Below are positions 18,080-25,918 of a stretch of DNA of 64,000 nt, piece by piece. The DNA comes from W-Chloroflexi-9 sp045863195. Its GTDB lineage: Bacteria > Chloroflexota > Dehalococcoidia > UBA2979. The DNA lies in contig BTUI01000009.1 of the NCBI GenBank assembly GCA_045863195.1, positions 62,001-126,000 on the forward strand, written 5' to 3'. Both the position numbers and the translations under genes were made by a program. Position 1 is the first letter of the stretch. Each line of letters begins with the position of its first letter. Under the pieces are notes generated by a model. The model was not told where the DNA came from, ran no database searches, and worked only from the letters and a program-made list of their open reading frames with translations.

Positions 18080-18642
18080 CGTCCGATCGGCTGCGCCGGG
18101 TCGATAAACAGCGCGAGCCCGCGCGACACCACGTCCTGCACGCGGTCGGCGGTCACCCACGCGTCCGCGTCCTCGGTGGTGTCGAGGACGGCGCCGGGCA
18201 TGGAGGCGGCACGCACCGCGCCCGTGATCTCGGCGTGCACCTCCCGCACGCGGTCCGGGATCGAGTGGTCGCGCAGCGCGTCGCGTCGCAACGTCTCCTC
18301 GATGCTCGGGAGCAGCGTGACCAGGTGGACCGGCACGCCGATGCCGTGCAGCGCCGTGTAGTAGTGCTCGATCGCCGGGCCGAGGATGACGTCCGTGATC
18401 ACCACCGCGTACCGCATCGCGATGCTCTCGCGAGCGATGGCGGAGGCGTTGCGGACGGCAAGCTCCAACTGCTCCTCCGCCTGGTGGTCGCCCGCCCACG
18501 GGTGGCGGTAGCCAGCCTTCACCCAGTGGCGGAGGTGGTCCACCTCGACGTGGATCATCCGGTCGAAGCGCTCGCAGAGCGCTTCCGCCACGGAGGACTT
18601 GCCGGAACCCGGCGGGCCGGAGATGAGCATCACCTGGTTCAC
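18076..18642 (-). CDS. P-loop kinase-like ATPase, last gene of the nad operon
   Basis: 188-residue protein with a Walker A motif (LISGPPGSGKSS) at residues 6-17, then HVEVDHLRHWVKAG and a VITDVILGP segment that may be the Walker B-like strand. Overall it resembles the AAA_33/adenylylsulfate-kinase or zeta-toxin type of small-molecule kinase. The GTG start overlaps the nadC stop as GTGA, so it is almost certainly co-translated with the NAD biosynthesis genes. A nucleoside or NAD-precursor kinase role is tempting but is inference only; no substrate motif is recognised. Confidence 0.7.
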   Translation of the reverse strand: MNQVMLISGPPGSGKSSVAEALCERFDRMIHVEVDHLRHWVKAGYRHPWAGDHQAEEQLELAVRNASAIARESIAMRYAVVITDVILGPAIEHYYTALHGIGVPVHLVTLLPSIEETLRRDALRDHSIPDRVREVHAEITGAVRAASMPGAVLDTTEDADAWVTADRVQDVVSRGLALFIDPAQPIGR

Positions 18643-19529
18643 GCGGGCCGGACCTCCAGCGACAGGTCGAGGGCGGGTGCGGAGTGCGTGAGCGCGCCGC
18701 ACGAGATCAGGTCTACGCCGGTGGCGGCGACCTCCTTGATCGTGTCGAGGGTGATCCCGCCGGACGCCTCGAAGAGCACGCGCGCGTAGGCGGGGTTCGC
18801 GCGCGCCTCCGTCACGATGCCGCGCATCATGTCGGGCGTCATGTTGTCCAGCAGGATGACGTCCGCGCCGCCTTCCAGCGCCTCGCGCGCCATCTCCGGC
18901 GTCGTCACCTCGATCTCGATGCGCAGCGTGTGCGGCACCCGCTGGCGCACCTCCGCGAGGAGCACGCGGATGCCGACGCCGCGCGCCGCGGCGGCGGCGA
19001 GGTGGTTGTCCTTGATCAGCACGCCGTCCTCGAGGGTGTTGCGGTGGTTGGCCGCGCCGCCCGTCCGCACGGCGTACCGCTCCAGCGCGCGCAGGCCGGG
19101 CGTGGTCTTCCGCGTGTCCACCACGCGCGCCGGGCCGCCATCGCGCGCCTTGTCCTGGTACTGCTGCGCGAGCGTGGCGATGCCGGACATGCGCTGCACG
19201 AGGTTCAACGCCACGCGCTCGGCGGAGAGGATCGCCGCGAGCGGGCCGGCGATCTCCGCGACCGTCATCCCGGCCTTCACCCACTGCCCCTCGTCGACGA
19301 GGAGTTCCACCTCCACGTCCGGGGAGACCTGCGCGAACGCCTCCGCGAACACCACCAGGCCGCAGATCACGCCGGACTGCTTCATCAGCAGCGTCGCCTC
19401 GCCCGGCTGGTCAGGCGGCACGGTCGCGCGGGTCGTGACGTCGAACCCGACGCGGTCCTCCGCGAGGGCCAGCGCGACGATCTCGGCGACCGTCTCGGTG
19501 GCGGGGTGGTGCGGATTCTCGTCGGTCAT
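18639..19529 (-). CDS. nadC: Nicotinate-nucleotide pyrophosphorylase (quinolinate phosphoribosyltransferase)
   Basis: Converts quinolinate and PRPP to nicotinate mononucleotide, 296 residues. Motifs include LNLVQRMSGIATL, VVDTRKTTPGLRALERYAVRTGG-type substrate loop (RKTTPGLR, then GGAANHRNTLEDGVLIKDNHL) and ADVILLDNMTPDMM. The ATG has GGAG nine bases before it. It forms part of nadA-hotdog-nadB-nadC-kinase, with short gaps or overlaps throughout. Confidence 0.97.
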   Translation of the reverse strand: MTDENPHHPATETVAEIVALALAEDRVGFDVTTRATVPPDQPGEATLLMKQSGVICGLVVFAEAFAQVSPDVEVELLVDEGQWVKAGMTVAEIAGPLAAILSAERVALNLVQRMSGIATLAQQYQDKARDGGPARVVDTRKTTPGLRALERYAVRTGGAANHRNTLEDGVLIKDNHLAAAAARGVGIRVLLAEVRQRVPHTLRIEIEVTTPEMAREALEGGADVILLDNMTPDMMRGIVTEARANPAYARVLFEASGGITLDTIKEVAATGVDLISCGALTHSAPALDLSLEVRPA

Positions 19530-19539
19530 GTGCGTGCTC

Positions 19540-21102
19540 CTACGCCGGGCGGCCGGCGTCCTTGCGGAAGACGATGTGGCGACGCCACGCCTCGCGCGGC
19601 TCCGGGAAGTCGGTGCGGTAGTGCGCCCCGCGCGATTCCTCGCGCATCAACGCGGCCTCCGAGGCCAGTCGAGCGCAGGTGATGATCGAGCGCAACTCGT
19701 AGCCCTCGCGGTCGGTCGGGCGGGGGACGGAGGCGGCCCAGCGGCGGAGCGTGGCGACGGCGCGCGTGAGGCTCTCCGCGCTCCGCACGATGCCCACGTC
19801 CTGCCACATCAGTTCCTTCACCTCGGCGGCCTGGGGGACGTGCCCGTCCGGCGTGAGCGGGAGCAGTTCGATGGCGTCTGCGGACCGGACAGGTGGCGGC
19901 GGGACGGGCTGGGGCGGGTTCAGCAGGCGCTCCACGGCCCGGTGCGCGAACACGATCGTCTCGAGGAGCGAGTTGCTCGCGAGGCGGTTCGCGCCGTGGA
20001 CGCCCGTGCAGGCCGCCTCGCCCACCACGTAGAGGCCGGGCAGCGTCGTCTCGCCCCAGGTGTTCGTGCGCACGCCACCCATCGTGTAGTGCGCGGCCGG
20101 TGAGACGGGCACGCGGTCGCGCGCCATGTCCAGGCCCGCTTCGAGGCACTTCGCGTAGATCTGAGGGAAGCGCGCGGCCAGCCAGCCCTCGTCGCGGTCG
20201 GTGATGTCCAGCAGGACGTGGTCCGCGCCCGTCTCCGCCATCTCACGCACGGCGGCGCGCGCGACCACATCGCGCGGGGCGAGTTCGGCGCGCTCGCGGT
20301 CGTACTTCGTCATGAAGCGCTCGCCGCGCGTGTTGAAGAGCAGCGCGCCCTCACCGCGCACCGCCTCCGAGATCAGGAACACCGGCCTCCCCGGGATCAC
20401 GAGGGCGGTCGGGTGGAATTGCGTGAACTCCATGTCCACGACCTCCGCGCCCGCCTCGTAGGCGATCGCGACACCGTCGCCGGTCGAGATCGGAGGGTTC
20501 GTGGTGGTGCGGTAGATCTGGCCCGCTCCGCCGGTGGCGAGGACGACCGTGCGCGCGGTGAAGATGCGGTGCTCGCCCGTGGTGCGCGTGAACACCTCCA
20601 CGCCCGCGATCCGCCCGTCCTCCACCAGCAGCCGGTCCGCGAGGGTGTGTTCGAGGATCACGACCTCGCGCTGGGCGAGTGAGGAGAGCGAGAGTTCGAT
20701 CTCCAGCCCGGTCGCGTCGCCGCGTGCGTGCAGGATGCGGGAGCGCGAATGCGCCGCCTCGCGGCCCAGAGACACCTCGCCGTTCGTCGAGTCGAACTGC
20801 ACCCCGTAGCGCACGAGGTCGGCGATGCGGTCGGCAGCCTCCTCCACGAGGATGCGCGCCGCCTCCTCGTTCACCAGGCCGGCGCCGGCCTCGATCGTGT
20901 CGTTGAGGTGGAAGGCGGGCGAGTCGCCGTCCCCGACGGCGGCGGCGATACCGCCCTGGGCGTAGCGGGTGCTCGCCTCGCCGATGCCGGCCTTGGTGAC
21001 GACGAGGACGCTGGCGCCCGACTCCTTCGCCTGGATCGCCGCGTACAGCCCGGCGATGCCGGAGCCGACGACGATGAGGTCGTAGTCGGAACGGCTGGTC
21101 AT
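19540..21102 (-). CDS. nadB: L-aspartate oxidase
   Basis: FAD enzyme oxidising L-aspartate to iminoaspartate, the first step of de novo NAD synthesis. 520 residues: dinucleotide-binding loop VVGSGIAGLYAAIQA at the N-terminus, GGIAAAVGDGDSPAFHLNDT, GGAGQIYRTTTNPPISTGDGVA, EFTQFHPTAL, and AAHYTMGGVRTNTWGETTLPG, which are the NadB/SdhA family signatures. The ATG overlaps the hotdog gene stop (ATGA). Confidence 0.96.
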   Translation of the reverse strand: MTSRSDYDLIVVGSGIAGLYAAIQAKESGASVLVVTKAGIGEASTRYAQGGIAAAVGDGDSPAFHLNDTIEAGAGLVNEEAARILVEEAADRIADLVRYGVQFDSTNGEVSLGREAAHSRSRILHARGDATGLEIELSLSSLAQREVVILEHTLADRLLVEDGRIAGVEVFTRTTGEHRIFTARTVVLATGGAGQIYRTTTNPPISTGDGVAIAYEAGAEVVDMEFTQFHPTALVIPGRPVFLISEAVRGEGALLFNTRGERFMTKYDRERAELAPRDVVARAAVREMAETGADHVLLDITDRDEGWLAARFPQIYAKCLEAGLDMARDRVPVSPAAHYTMGGVRTNTWGETTLPGLYVVGEAACTGVHGANRLASNSLLETIVFAHRAVERLLNPPQPVPPPPVRSADAIELLPLTPDGHVPQAAEVKELMWQDVGIVRSAESLTRAVATLRRWAASVPRPTDREGYELRSIITCARLASEAALMREESRGAHYRTDFPEPREAWRRHIVFRKDAGRPA

Positions 21103-21557
21103 GACCGCTCGGTCCGTGCCGGTTCGGCCTCGAACACCTCGACCTCGGCCTCGAACGACTGAATGGCGCGCACGATGGCGTCCCAGTCGGCCGGCGTCTC
21201 CGGGCGGCCCGTGCTCGCGTTCAGGTAGGCGTAGCGGTGTGTGAACTGTGCCACCGTGCGGCCGTCGCTCGCCGCCAGCACCTCGCAGGCGAAGGTGAGG
21301 CGGCCCGGCCGCACCTCGGTGCAGCGGAGGCGCACGACCGCCGCGTCATCCCAGCGCAGCGGCGAGCGGTAGCGCACCTCGGACGAGACCTGGAAGCGCA
21401 GGACGTCGCGGTGGCTGGGGATGCCGGCCTCGCGGTCGTACGCGTCGAGGGCGATCTCGGTGAGCGCCAGCAGCACGCCGCCGTGCACGAACGGGGTGCC
21501 GCCGAAGGAGTCGGTGTGGCGGAGGGGGTAGCGCCCCTCGAAGCGGAACTCGGGCAT
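21099..21557 (-). CDS. Hotdog-fold acyl-CoA thioesterase (YbgC/FadM-like)
   Basis: 152-residue single hotdog domain: RYPLRHTDSFGGTPFVHGGVL at the N-terminus, then VRYRSPLRWDDAAVVRL and FACEVLAASDGRTVAQFTHRYAYL. It resembles the 4HBT family, although the catalytic Asp position reads RHTDSFG rather than the usual (R)xxDxDxxGH. It lies between nadA and nadB and overlaps nadB, so it belongs to the NAD operon by position. Why a thioesterase should be there is unclear, and the substrate is unknown. Confidence 0.75.
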   Translation of the reverse strand: MPEFRFEGRYPLRHTDSFGGTPFVHGGVLLALTEIALDAYDREAGIPSHRDVLRFQVSSEVRYRSPLRWDDAAVVRLRCTEVRPGRLTFACEVLAASDGRTVAQFTHRYAYLNASTGRPETPADWDAIVRAIQSFEAEVEVFEAEPARTERS

Positions 21558-21597
21558 GGCCGTCCTCGACCGGTGGTGGGGTGGGTGAGGTCGCGGA

Positions 21598-22815
21598 CTA
21601 CTTCAGCGCGAGCATCCGGTCGAGCGCGACCTTCGCGTCCCGGCGGTGGTGCTCCGGCACCTGCAGCCGGTTCACCACGTGCCCCTCCACGAGTGCCTCC
21701 AGCACCCACGCGAGGTAGGCGGGGTGGACGCGGTACATCGTGCTGCACGGGCAGACGACGGGGTCCAGGCAGAACACGGTCTTGTCCGGGTGCTCCTTCG
21801 CCAGGCGGGAGACCAGGTTGATCTCCGTGCCCACGCCGATCACGGAGCCCGGCGGCGCCTGCTCGATGTACTTCACGATGTAGCCGGTGGAGCCGTTCGC
21901 GTCCGCCGCCTGCACCACGTCATACCGGCACTCCGGGTGGACGACGATCTTTACGTCCGGGTTGGCGGCGCGGGCCTGCTCGATCTGCTGCACCGTGAAG
22001 CGCTGGTGCACGGAGCAGTGGCCCTGCCACAGGATGATGCGGGAGCGCTCCAGCGCCTCGGCGGACGCGCCGCCGAGGTTCCCGGCGGGCATCCGCCAGT
22101 TCCAGAGCACCATCTCCTCCAGCGGGATGCCCATCGCGTGGCCGGTGTTACGGCCCAGGTGCTGGTCCGGGAAGAAGAAGACGCGCTTGCCGCGCTCGAA
22201 CGCCCAGTCCAGCACCTTGGTCGCGTTGGAGGAGGTACAGACCACGCCGCCGTTGGCCCCGCAGAACGCCTTCAGGCTGGCGGCGGAGTTCATATAGGTG
22301 ACGGGGATGACGTCCTCGGTGGTGCCGAAGAACTCCTTGAGTTCCGCCCAGGCGCGGTGGACATCCGGCTCGGCGGCCATGTCCGCCATCGAACAGCCGG
22401 CGGCCATGTTCGGCAGGATCACCTGCTGGTGGTCGGCGCGGAGCACGTCCGCGGCCTCCGCCATGAAGTGCACGCCACAGAATACGATGAACTCGGACTC
22501 GCCCCGGTTCGCGGCGTACTGCGCCAGCTGGAAGGAGTCCCCGCGCTCGTCCGCGAAGGCGATGATGTCCTCGCGCTGGTAGTGGTGGCCGAGGATCACG
22601 ACCCGCTCGCCGAGCGTGGCCCGCGCAGCGTGGATCCGCCGCGTCAGTTCGTCCGCGCCGAGGTCCATGTACGCCTCGGGGATGTCGTTCTGCCAGGAGC
22701 GGAACGCGACCTCCTCGCTCAGCGGGATGGTGGCGATGCCGGTGTCGGTCTCGCACTGCAACTGGGCGATGGGGTAGCGGTCCGCCGTGAGGGCGATGGT
22801 GCTGCTCGGTGCCAT
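21598..22815 (-). CDS. nadA: Quinolinate synthase NadA
   Basis: [4Fe-4S] enzyme condensing iminoaspartate with dihydroxyacetone phosphate to quinolinate. 405 residues, longer than E. coli NadA because of a roughly 50-residue N-terminal part. Motifs: VVILGHHYQREDI, FCGVHFMAEAADVL (Cys113), ILPNMAAGCSMADM, GGVVCTSSNATKVL (Cys203), VVHPEC and DPVVCPCSTM (Cys365/Cys367), which include the expected three cluster ligands. The ATG at 22815 follows GAGGT by five bases; an earlier in-frame start would read through the operator. First gene of the operon. Confidence 0.96.
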   Translation of the reverse strand: MAPSSTIALTADRYPIAQLQCETDTGIATIPLSEEVAFRSWQNDIPEAYMDLGADELTRRIHAARATLGERVVILGHHYQREDIIAFADERGDSFQLAQYAANRGESEFIVFCGVHFMAEAADVLRADHQQVILPNMAAGCSMADMAAEPDVHRAWAELKEFFGTTEDVIPVTYMNSAASLKAFCGANGGVVCTSSNATKVLDWAFERGKRVFFFPDQHLGRNTGHAMGIPLEEMVLWNWRMPAGNLGGASAEALERSRIILWQGHCSVHQRFTVQQIEQARAANPDVKIVVHPECRYDVVQAADANGSTGYIVKYIEQAPPGSVIGVGTEINLVSRLAKEHPDKTVFCLDPVVCPCSTMYRVHPAYLAWVLEALVEGHVVNRLQVPEHHRRDAKVALDRMLALK

Positions 22816-22876
22816 GTGCCACCTCGGAGGGGACGGCGCGCGGGATGCTCGGACGGGCAGGCGCTGCGCGGTCGAC

Positions 22877-22897
22877 TTTGCGTATCTAGTACGCAAA
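22877..22897. promoter_or_regulatory. 21-bp palindromic operator of the nad operon
   Basis: Perfect inverted repeat TTTGCGTA-N5-TACGCAAA, at about +8 to +28 from the inferred nadA transcription start. A repressor bound here would block initiation or early elongation. The nearest candidate regulator is the NrtR-like gene at 25223-25894; NrtR operators are described as palindromes of about this length, but the match to a known NrtR consensus has not been tested. Confidence 0.7.
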
Positions 22898-22910
22898 CTG
22901 GTTTGTGTTC

Positions 22911-22939
22911 ACCTTACGCTCAGCCCCCGGGGGTGTCAA
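22911..22939 (-). promoter_or_regulatory. Promoter of the nad operon
   Basis: Minus-strand -35 TTGACA (22939-22934, perfect consensus), 17-bp spacer, -10 TAAGGT (22916-22911). It overlaps the end of the upstream MFS gene by four bases and is followed directly by the 22877-22897 palindrome. Confidence 0.65.
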
Positions 22940-24258
22940 CGCGCGCCCGGCGTCTCCTCGGGCGGTGCGGGCGGCGGCAACGGACGTGCGAGGAGCACGA
23001 CCGCCGCGGCGACGAGCGTGATGCTGGCGGTGATGGTGAAGGAGGTGGTGTAGGAGCCGGTGCGGTCGTCCAGCAGGCCGATCGCGAACGGCCCGAAGCC
23101 GGACGACATCTGCCCGACCATGCTGATGATCCCGAACACCGCGCCGAACGACACCACGCCGTAGATCTCGCTCACCAGCAACGACTGCATCATGTAGACG
23201 TTCCCAATGGTCATGCCGAAGAGCAGGATGAACAGGTAGGTCGCCCACGCGCTCTCCACGCGCAGCACCAGCAAGACCGCGACCGCCTGCACCACGAACA
23301 CGCCCACCGTCAGCCAGCGCTTGTCCATCTCGTCCGCCACCACCCCCATCGCCAGCCGCGCGACGATGCTGCCGAACGCGGTGATCGAGAGCGCCCGCGC
23401 CGCCGCGCTCTGCGAGCCGAGGCGCTCCTCCAGGAACGCGATCTGGTGGATGACGAACCCTGTCTGCGCCATCAGCACGAGCGCGAACGCCACGATGATC
23501 GCCCAGAACGGCACCGTCGCCATCGCCTGCCGGAGCGTCCACTTGCGTCGCTGGGTCGCCTCGCCCAGCGCGGAGTTCTGAGGGCGCTTCGCGAGCGCCT
23601 CCTCCTCGCTGCGGTCGCCGTCCGGGAGCATCCCCACGTCCCGCGGGTCGAAGACGAGCACCCAGATCACGATCGGGATCGTCACGAGGAACACCAGCGA
23701 GCCGAGCACCGGGGTGGCGAGCGCGAGCCCGCCCCGTTCCACGAGCGCGGCGCCGAGCGGCGCGAGGATCACACCACCCCAGGAGACGCCGGTGCTGGAG
23801 ACGCTCATCGCCCGCGCGCGGCGGCGGATAAACCAGCGCGACATGATCGCGTTGATCGCCACGCCGGAGGCGAACCCGGAGCCGAGCGCGAGCGTGATGT
23901 AGACCGCGTACAACTGCCACAACGCGTCCACGTACCCGACCGAGGCAGCCGTGATGCCGATCAGCGTGAAGCCGATCAACTGGAACCGCTTCGGCCCGTA
24001 CTTGTCGATCTGCGGGCCGATCAGCGCCGTCCACACCCCCGACATCACGAAGTACATCGAGGTCGCGCCGGAGACGGCCGCGTTCGACCAGCCGTGCTCC
24101 TCCTGTAGCGGCTTCAGGAACACCGCCAGGCCGTAGTAGCCGACCCCCGCCGTCACCATCCCCATCACCGCCGCCGCCACGGCGATGTTCCAGCCGTAGA
24201 AGTAGCGCTTCGGCAGCAACCGCACGCCGAGGGGGAGGCGGGACGGGGCGACGCTCAC
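22936..24258 (-). CDS. Major facilitator superfamily transporter
   Basis: 440-residue, roughly 12-helix permease. The N-terminus YFYGWNIAVAAAVMGMVTAG and the PQIDKYGPKRFQ loop between helices 2 and 3 resemble the oxalate/formate antiporter or monocarboxylate group of MFS proteins; substrate is not deducible. The GTG start at 24258 overlaps the stop of the luciferase-like gene (GTGA), so the pair are co-expressed. A longer reading upstream is the out-of-frame shadow of that gene. It ends four bases into the nad promoter -35 box. Confidence 0.85.
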   Translation of the reverse strand: MSVAPSRLPLGVRLLPKRYFYGWNIAVAAAVMGMVTAGVGYYGLAVFLKPLQEEHGWSNAAVSGATSMYFVMSGVWTALIGPQIDKYGPKRFQLIGFTLIGITAASVGYVDALWQLYAVYITLALGSGFASGVAINAIMSRWFIRRRARAMSVSSTGVSWGGVILAPLGAALVERGGLALATPVLGSLVFLVTIPIVIWVLVFDPRDVGMLPDGDRSEEEALAKRPQNSALGEATQRRKWTLRQAMATVPFWAIIVAFALVLMAQTGFVIHQIAFLEERLGSQSAAARALSITAFGSIVARLAMGVVADEMDKRWLTVGVFVVQAVAVLLVLRVESAWATYLFILLFGMTIGNVYMMQSLLVSEIYGVVSFGAVFGIISMVGQMSSGFGPFAIGLLDDRTGSYTTSFTITASITLVAAAVVLLARPLPPPAPPEETPGAR

Positions 24259-25184
24259 CGGGCACCGCCGTGTCGCGCCTGCAGCGCGGGGATGACGTCT
24301 GTCGCCACGCGCGTGAGTTGCATCAGCCGGTCGCCGCCGGCGAAGACGATGTTGATGTGACGGACGCCCGCATCGATGAACTCGCCGAGGCGCTCCATCC
24401 ACATGCCGGCGTCGCCGTAGACCGTGTACCGCTCGAAGCGGTCGAACGGGACGCGATAGGTGCTCTCGATGCGGGCCGCGATCGTCGGCAGCGCCTCGGC
24501 GAGGTCGTCGTCGAACTGGCCCCACAACTGCAACGCTGGGCGGATGGCGTCCGGGTCGCGGCCGAGGGCGGCCGCCTGCTCGCGCACGTTCGCCCAGCCC
24601 TCCGCGAACCGCTCCGGGGTGATGACGAAGGGCATCCAGGCGTCGCCGTACCGCGCCGCGCGGCGCTGCGCCGCCGGAGCGCGGCCGCCGACCCACACGG
24701 GGATGCGCGGCTCCGGCACCAGGTCCAGGCGCGCCTCGGTCACGTCGATCTGGCGATTGTGGAGCGTGACCGGCTCGCCCGACCAGAGCGCGGCGAGCGC
24801 CTCCAGCGTCTCGTCCAGCGCGCGCCCGCGCTCCGCCAGCGGCACCCCAGACGCCTCGAACTCCTTCGCGTACTCGCCGCCGACGCCGACGCCGAGGCGG
24901 AAGCGGCCGCCGGACATCCACTGGAGCGTCGCCGTCTCCTTCGCGAGCGGCGCGGGGCGGCGCAGCGCCGCCAGCAGCACACCCGTGCCGAGGCCGATCC
25001 GCTCGGTCACGGCGCTGGCGGCGGCCAGCATCGTGAGCGGCGCCGGCCAGAAGACCGGCCAGAGCACGTGGTCGCCGACCCACGCGGAGTCGTACCCCAG
25101 CGCCTCCGCCGTCTGCACGGCGGCGAGGAACTCCTGCGGGGTGCTACCGCCCGGGAGGACGCCAAAGGTGAGGTCGTGAGGCAT
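24255..25184 (-). CDS. Luciferase-like (probably F420-dependent) oxidoreductase
   Basis: 309-residue TIM-barrel protein of the luciferase-like monooxygenase family. AEALGYDSAWVGDHVLWP, RIGLGTGVLLAALRRPAPLAKETATLQWMSGGRF-type strands (RIGLGTGVLL, LDWMSGGRFRLGVGVG equivalent), and EPRIPVWVGGRAPAAQRRAARYGDAW equivalents are visible. Such proteins use flavin or F420; cofactor is not proven here. The ATG has TAGACT six bases upstream, indicating a leaderless transcript. It overlaps the downstream MFS gene. Confidence 0.82.
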   Translation of the reverse strand: MPHDLTFGVLPGGSTPQEFLAAVQTAEALGYDSAWVGDHVLWPVFWPAPLTMLAAASAVTERIGLGTGVLLAALRRPAPLAKETATLQWMSGGRFRLGVGVGGEYAKEFEASGVPLAERGRALDETLEALAALWSGEPVTLHNRQIDVTEARLDLVPEPRIPVWVGGRAPAAQRRAARYGDAWMPFVITPERFAEGWANVREQAAALGRDPDAIRPALQLWGQFDDDLAEALPTIAARIESTYRVPFDRFERYTVYGDAGMWMERLGEFIDAGVRHINIVFAGGDRLMQLTRVATDVIPALQARHGGAR

Positions 25185-25190
25185 CGCGCG

Positions 25191-25196
25191 AGTCTA
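25191..25196 (-). promoter_or_regulatory. -10 box of a leaderless transcript (luciferase-like gene)
   Basis: Minus-strand TAGACT, six bases (CGCGCG), then the ATG at 25184. Confidence 0.6.
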
Positions 25197-25222
25197 CCGG
25201 ACGCCGGTCAACCGTGGCCCGG

Positions 25223-25894
25223 CTACAGGAAGACGGGCTCGCGGCTGGCGAAGCGGTAGAGCGTGGCGGGGCGGTGCGCGCCTTCGCGCCGGGTTTCCCC
25301 GGTCGCCTCGATCAGTCCGGTGGAGAGCATGCGCTTGCGGAAGTTGCGGCGGTCCAGGTCTTCGCGCAGCACCGCCTCGTACGCGGTCTGGAGTTCGCGC
25401 AGCGTGAACTGCTCCGGCAGCAGGCCGTAGGCGATGTTGGTGTAGTCCAGTTTCGCGCCCACGCGCCGCACGGCCTGGTCGATCACGCGGTTGTTGTCGA
25501 ACGCAAGCGGAGGGAGGTCGTCCACCGCGTGCCACGCCGGCCGCCACGCCTCCTCCTGCCGCAGCCGCACCTTCGCCGCCTCCACCAGCGCGAAGTAGGC
25601 GACCGCCACCGAGGGCTGCCGGGGGTCGAGGCCGGAGGTCGTGAACAGCTGCTCGAGGTACAGGTCTGCCACGCCGGTCTCCCGCACCAGGTTGCGGTGC
25701 GCGGCCTGCTCCAGCGACTCGTCGCCGCGCCAGCGGCCGCCGGGGAGCGCCCAGCGCTCCCGCTCCGGCTCCGCGGAGCGGTGCACGAGCAGCACCTGCA
25801 GCCGCTCTCCGATCACCGCGAGGATGACGACGATCGTCGCGACCACGGGCGTGCCGTCAGGGCCGTCGGGCGAAGTGCGGCGGGCGGGTGCCAT
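25223..25894 (-). CDS. NrtR-like Nudix-related transcriptional regulator
   Basis: 223 residues: a Nudix domain (about 15-150) followed by a winged-helix C-terminus (EQFTLRELQTAYEAVLRED, FRKRMLSTGLIEATGE), the NrtR architecture. NrtR proteins sense ADP-ribose and repress NAD genes. The Nudix box from Gly53 reads GRWRGDESLEQAAHRNLVRE. Two Glu of the consensus REUXEEXGU are replaced (Asn68, Arg71), so hydrolase activity is probably lost, as expected for a sensor. TACCCT six bases before the ATG suggests its own leaderless promoter. Regulation of the nad operon 2.3 kb away is inferred. Confidence 0.82.
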   Translation of the reverse strand: MAPARRTSPDGPDGTPVVATIVVILAVIGERLQVLLVHRSAEPERERWALPGGRWRGDESLEQAAHRNLVRETGVADLYLEQLFTTSGLDPRQPSVAVAYFALVEAAKVRLRQEEAWRPAWHAVDDLPPLAFDNNRVIDQAVRRVGAKLDYTNIAYGLLPEQFTLRELQTAYEAVLREDLDRRNFRKRMLSTGLIEATGETRREGAHRPATLYRFASREPVFL

Positions 25895-25900
25895 GCGTCG

Positions 25901-25906
25901 AGGGTA
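25901..25906 (-). promoter_or_regulatory. -10 box of a leaderless transcript (NrtR-like gene)
   Basis: Minus-strand TACCCT, six bases (CGACGC), then the ATG at 25894. It lies in the short gap downstream of miaB. Confidence 0.5.
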
Positions 25907-25918
25907 GCGGAGCGGCCG

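Noticed and set aside
22936..25083. A longer MFS gene reading into the luciferase-like gene
   Set aside because: The extra residues are the out-of-frame translation of the luciferase-like gene. The GTGA junction at 24255-24258 fits the normal start.
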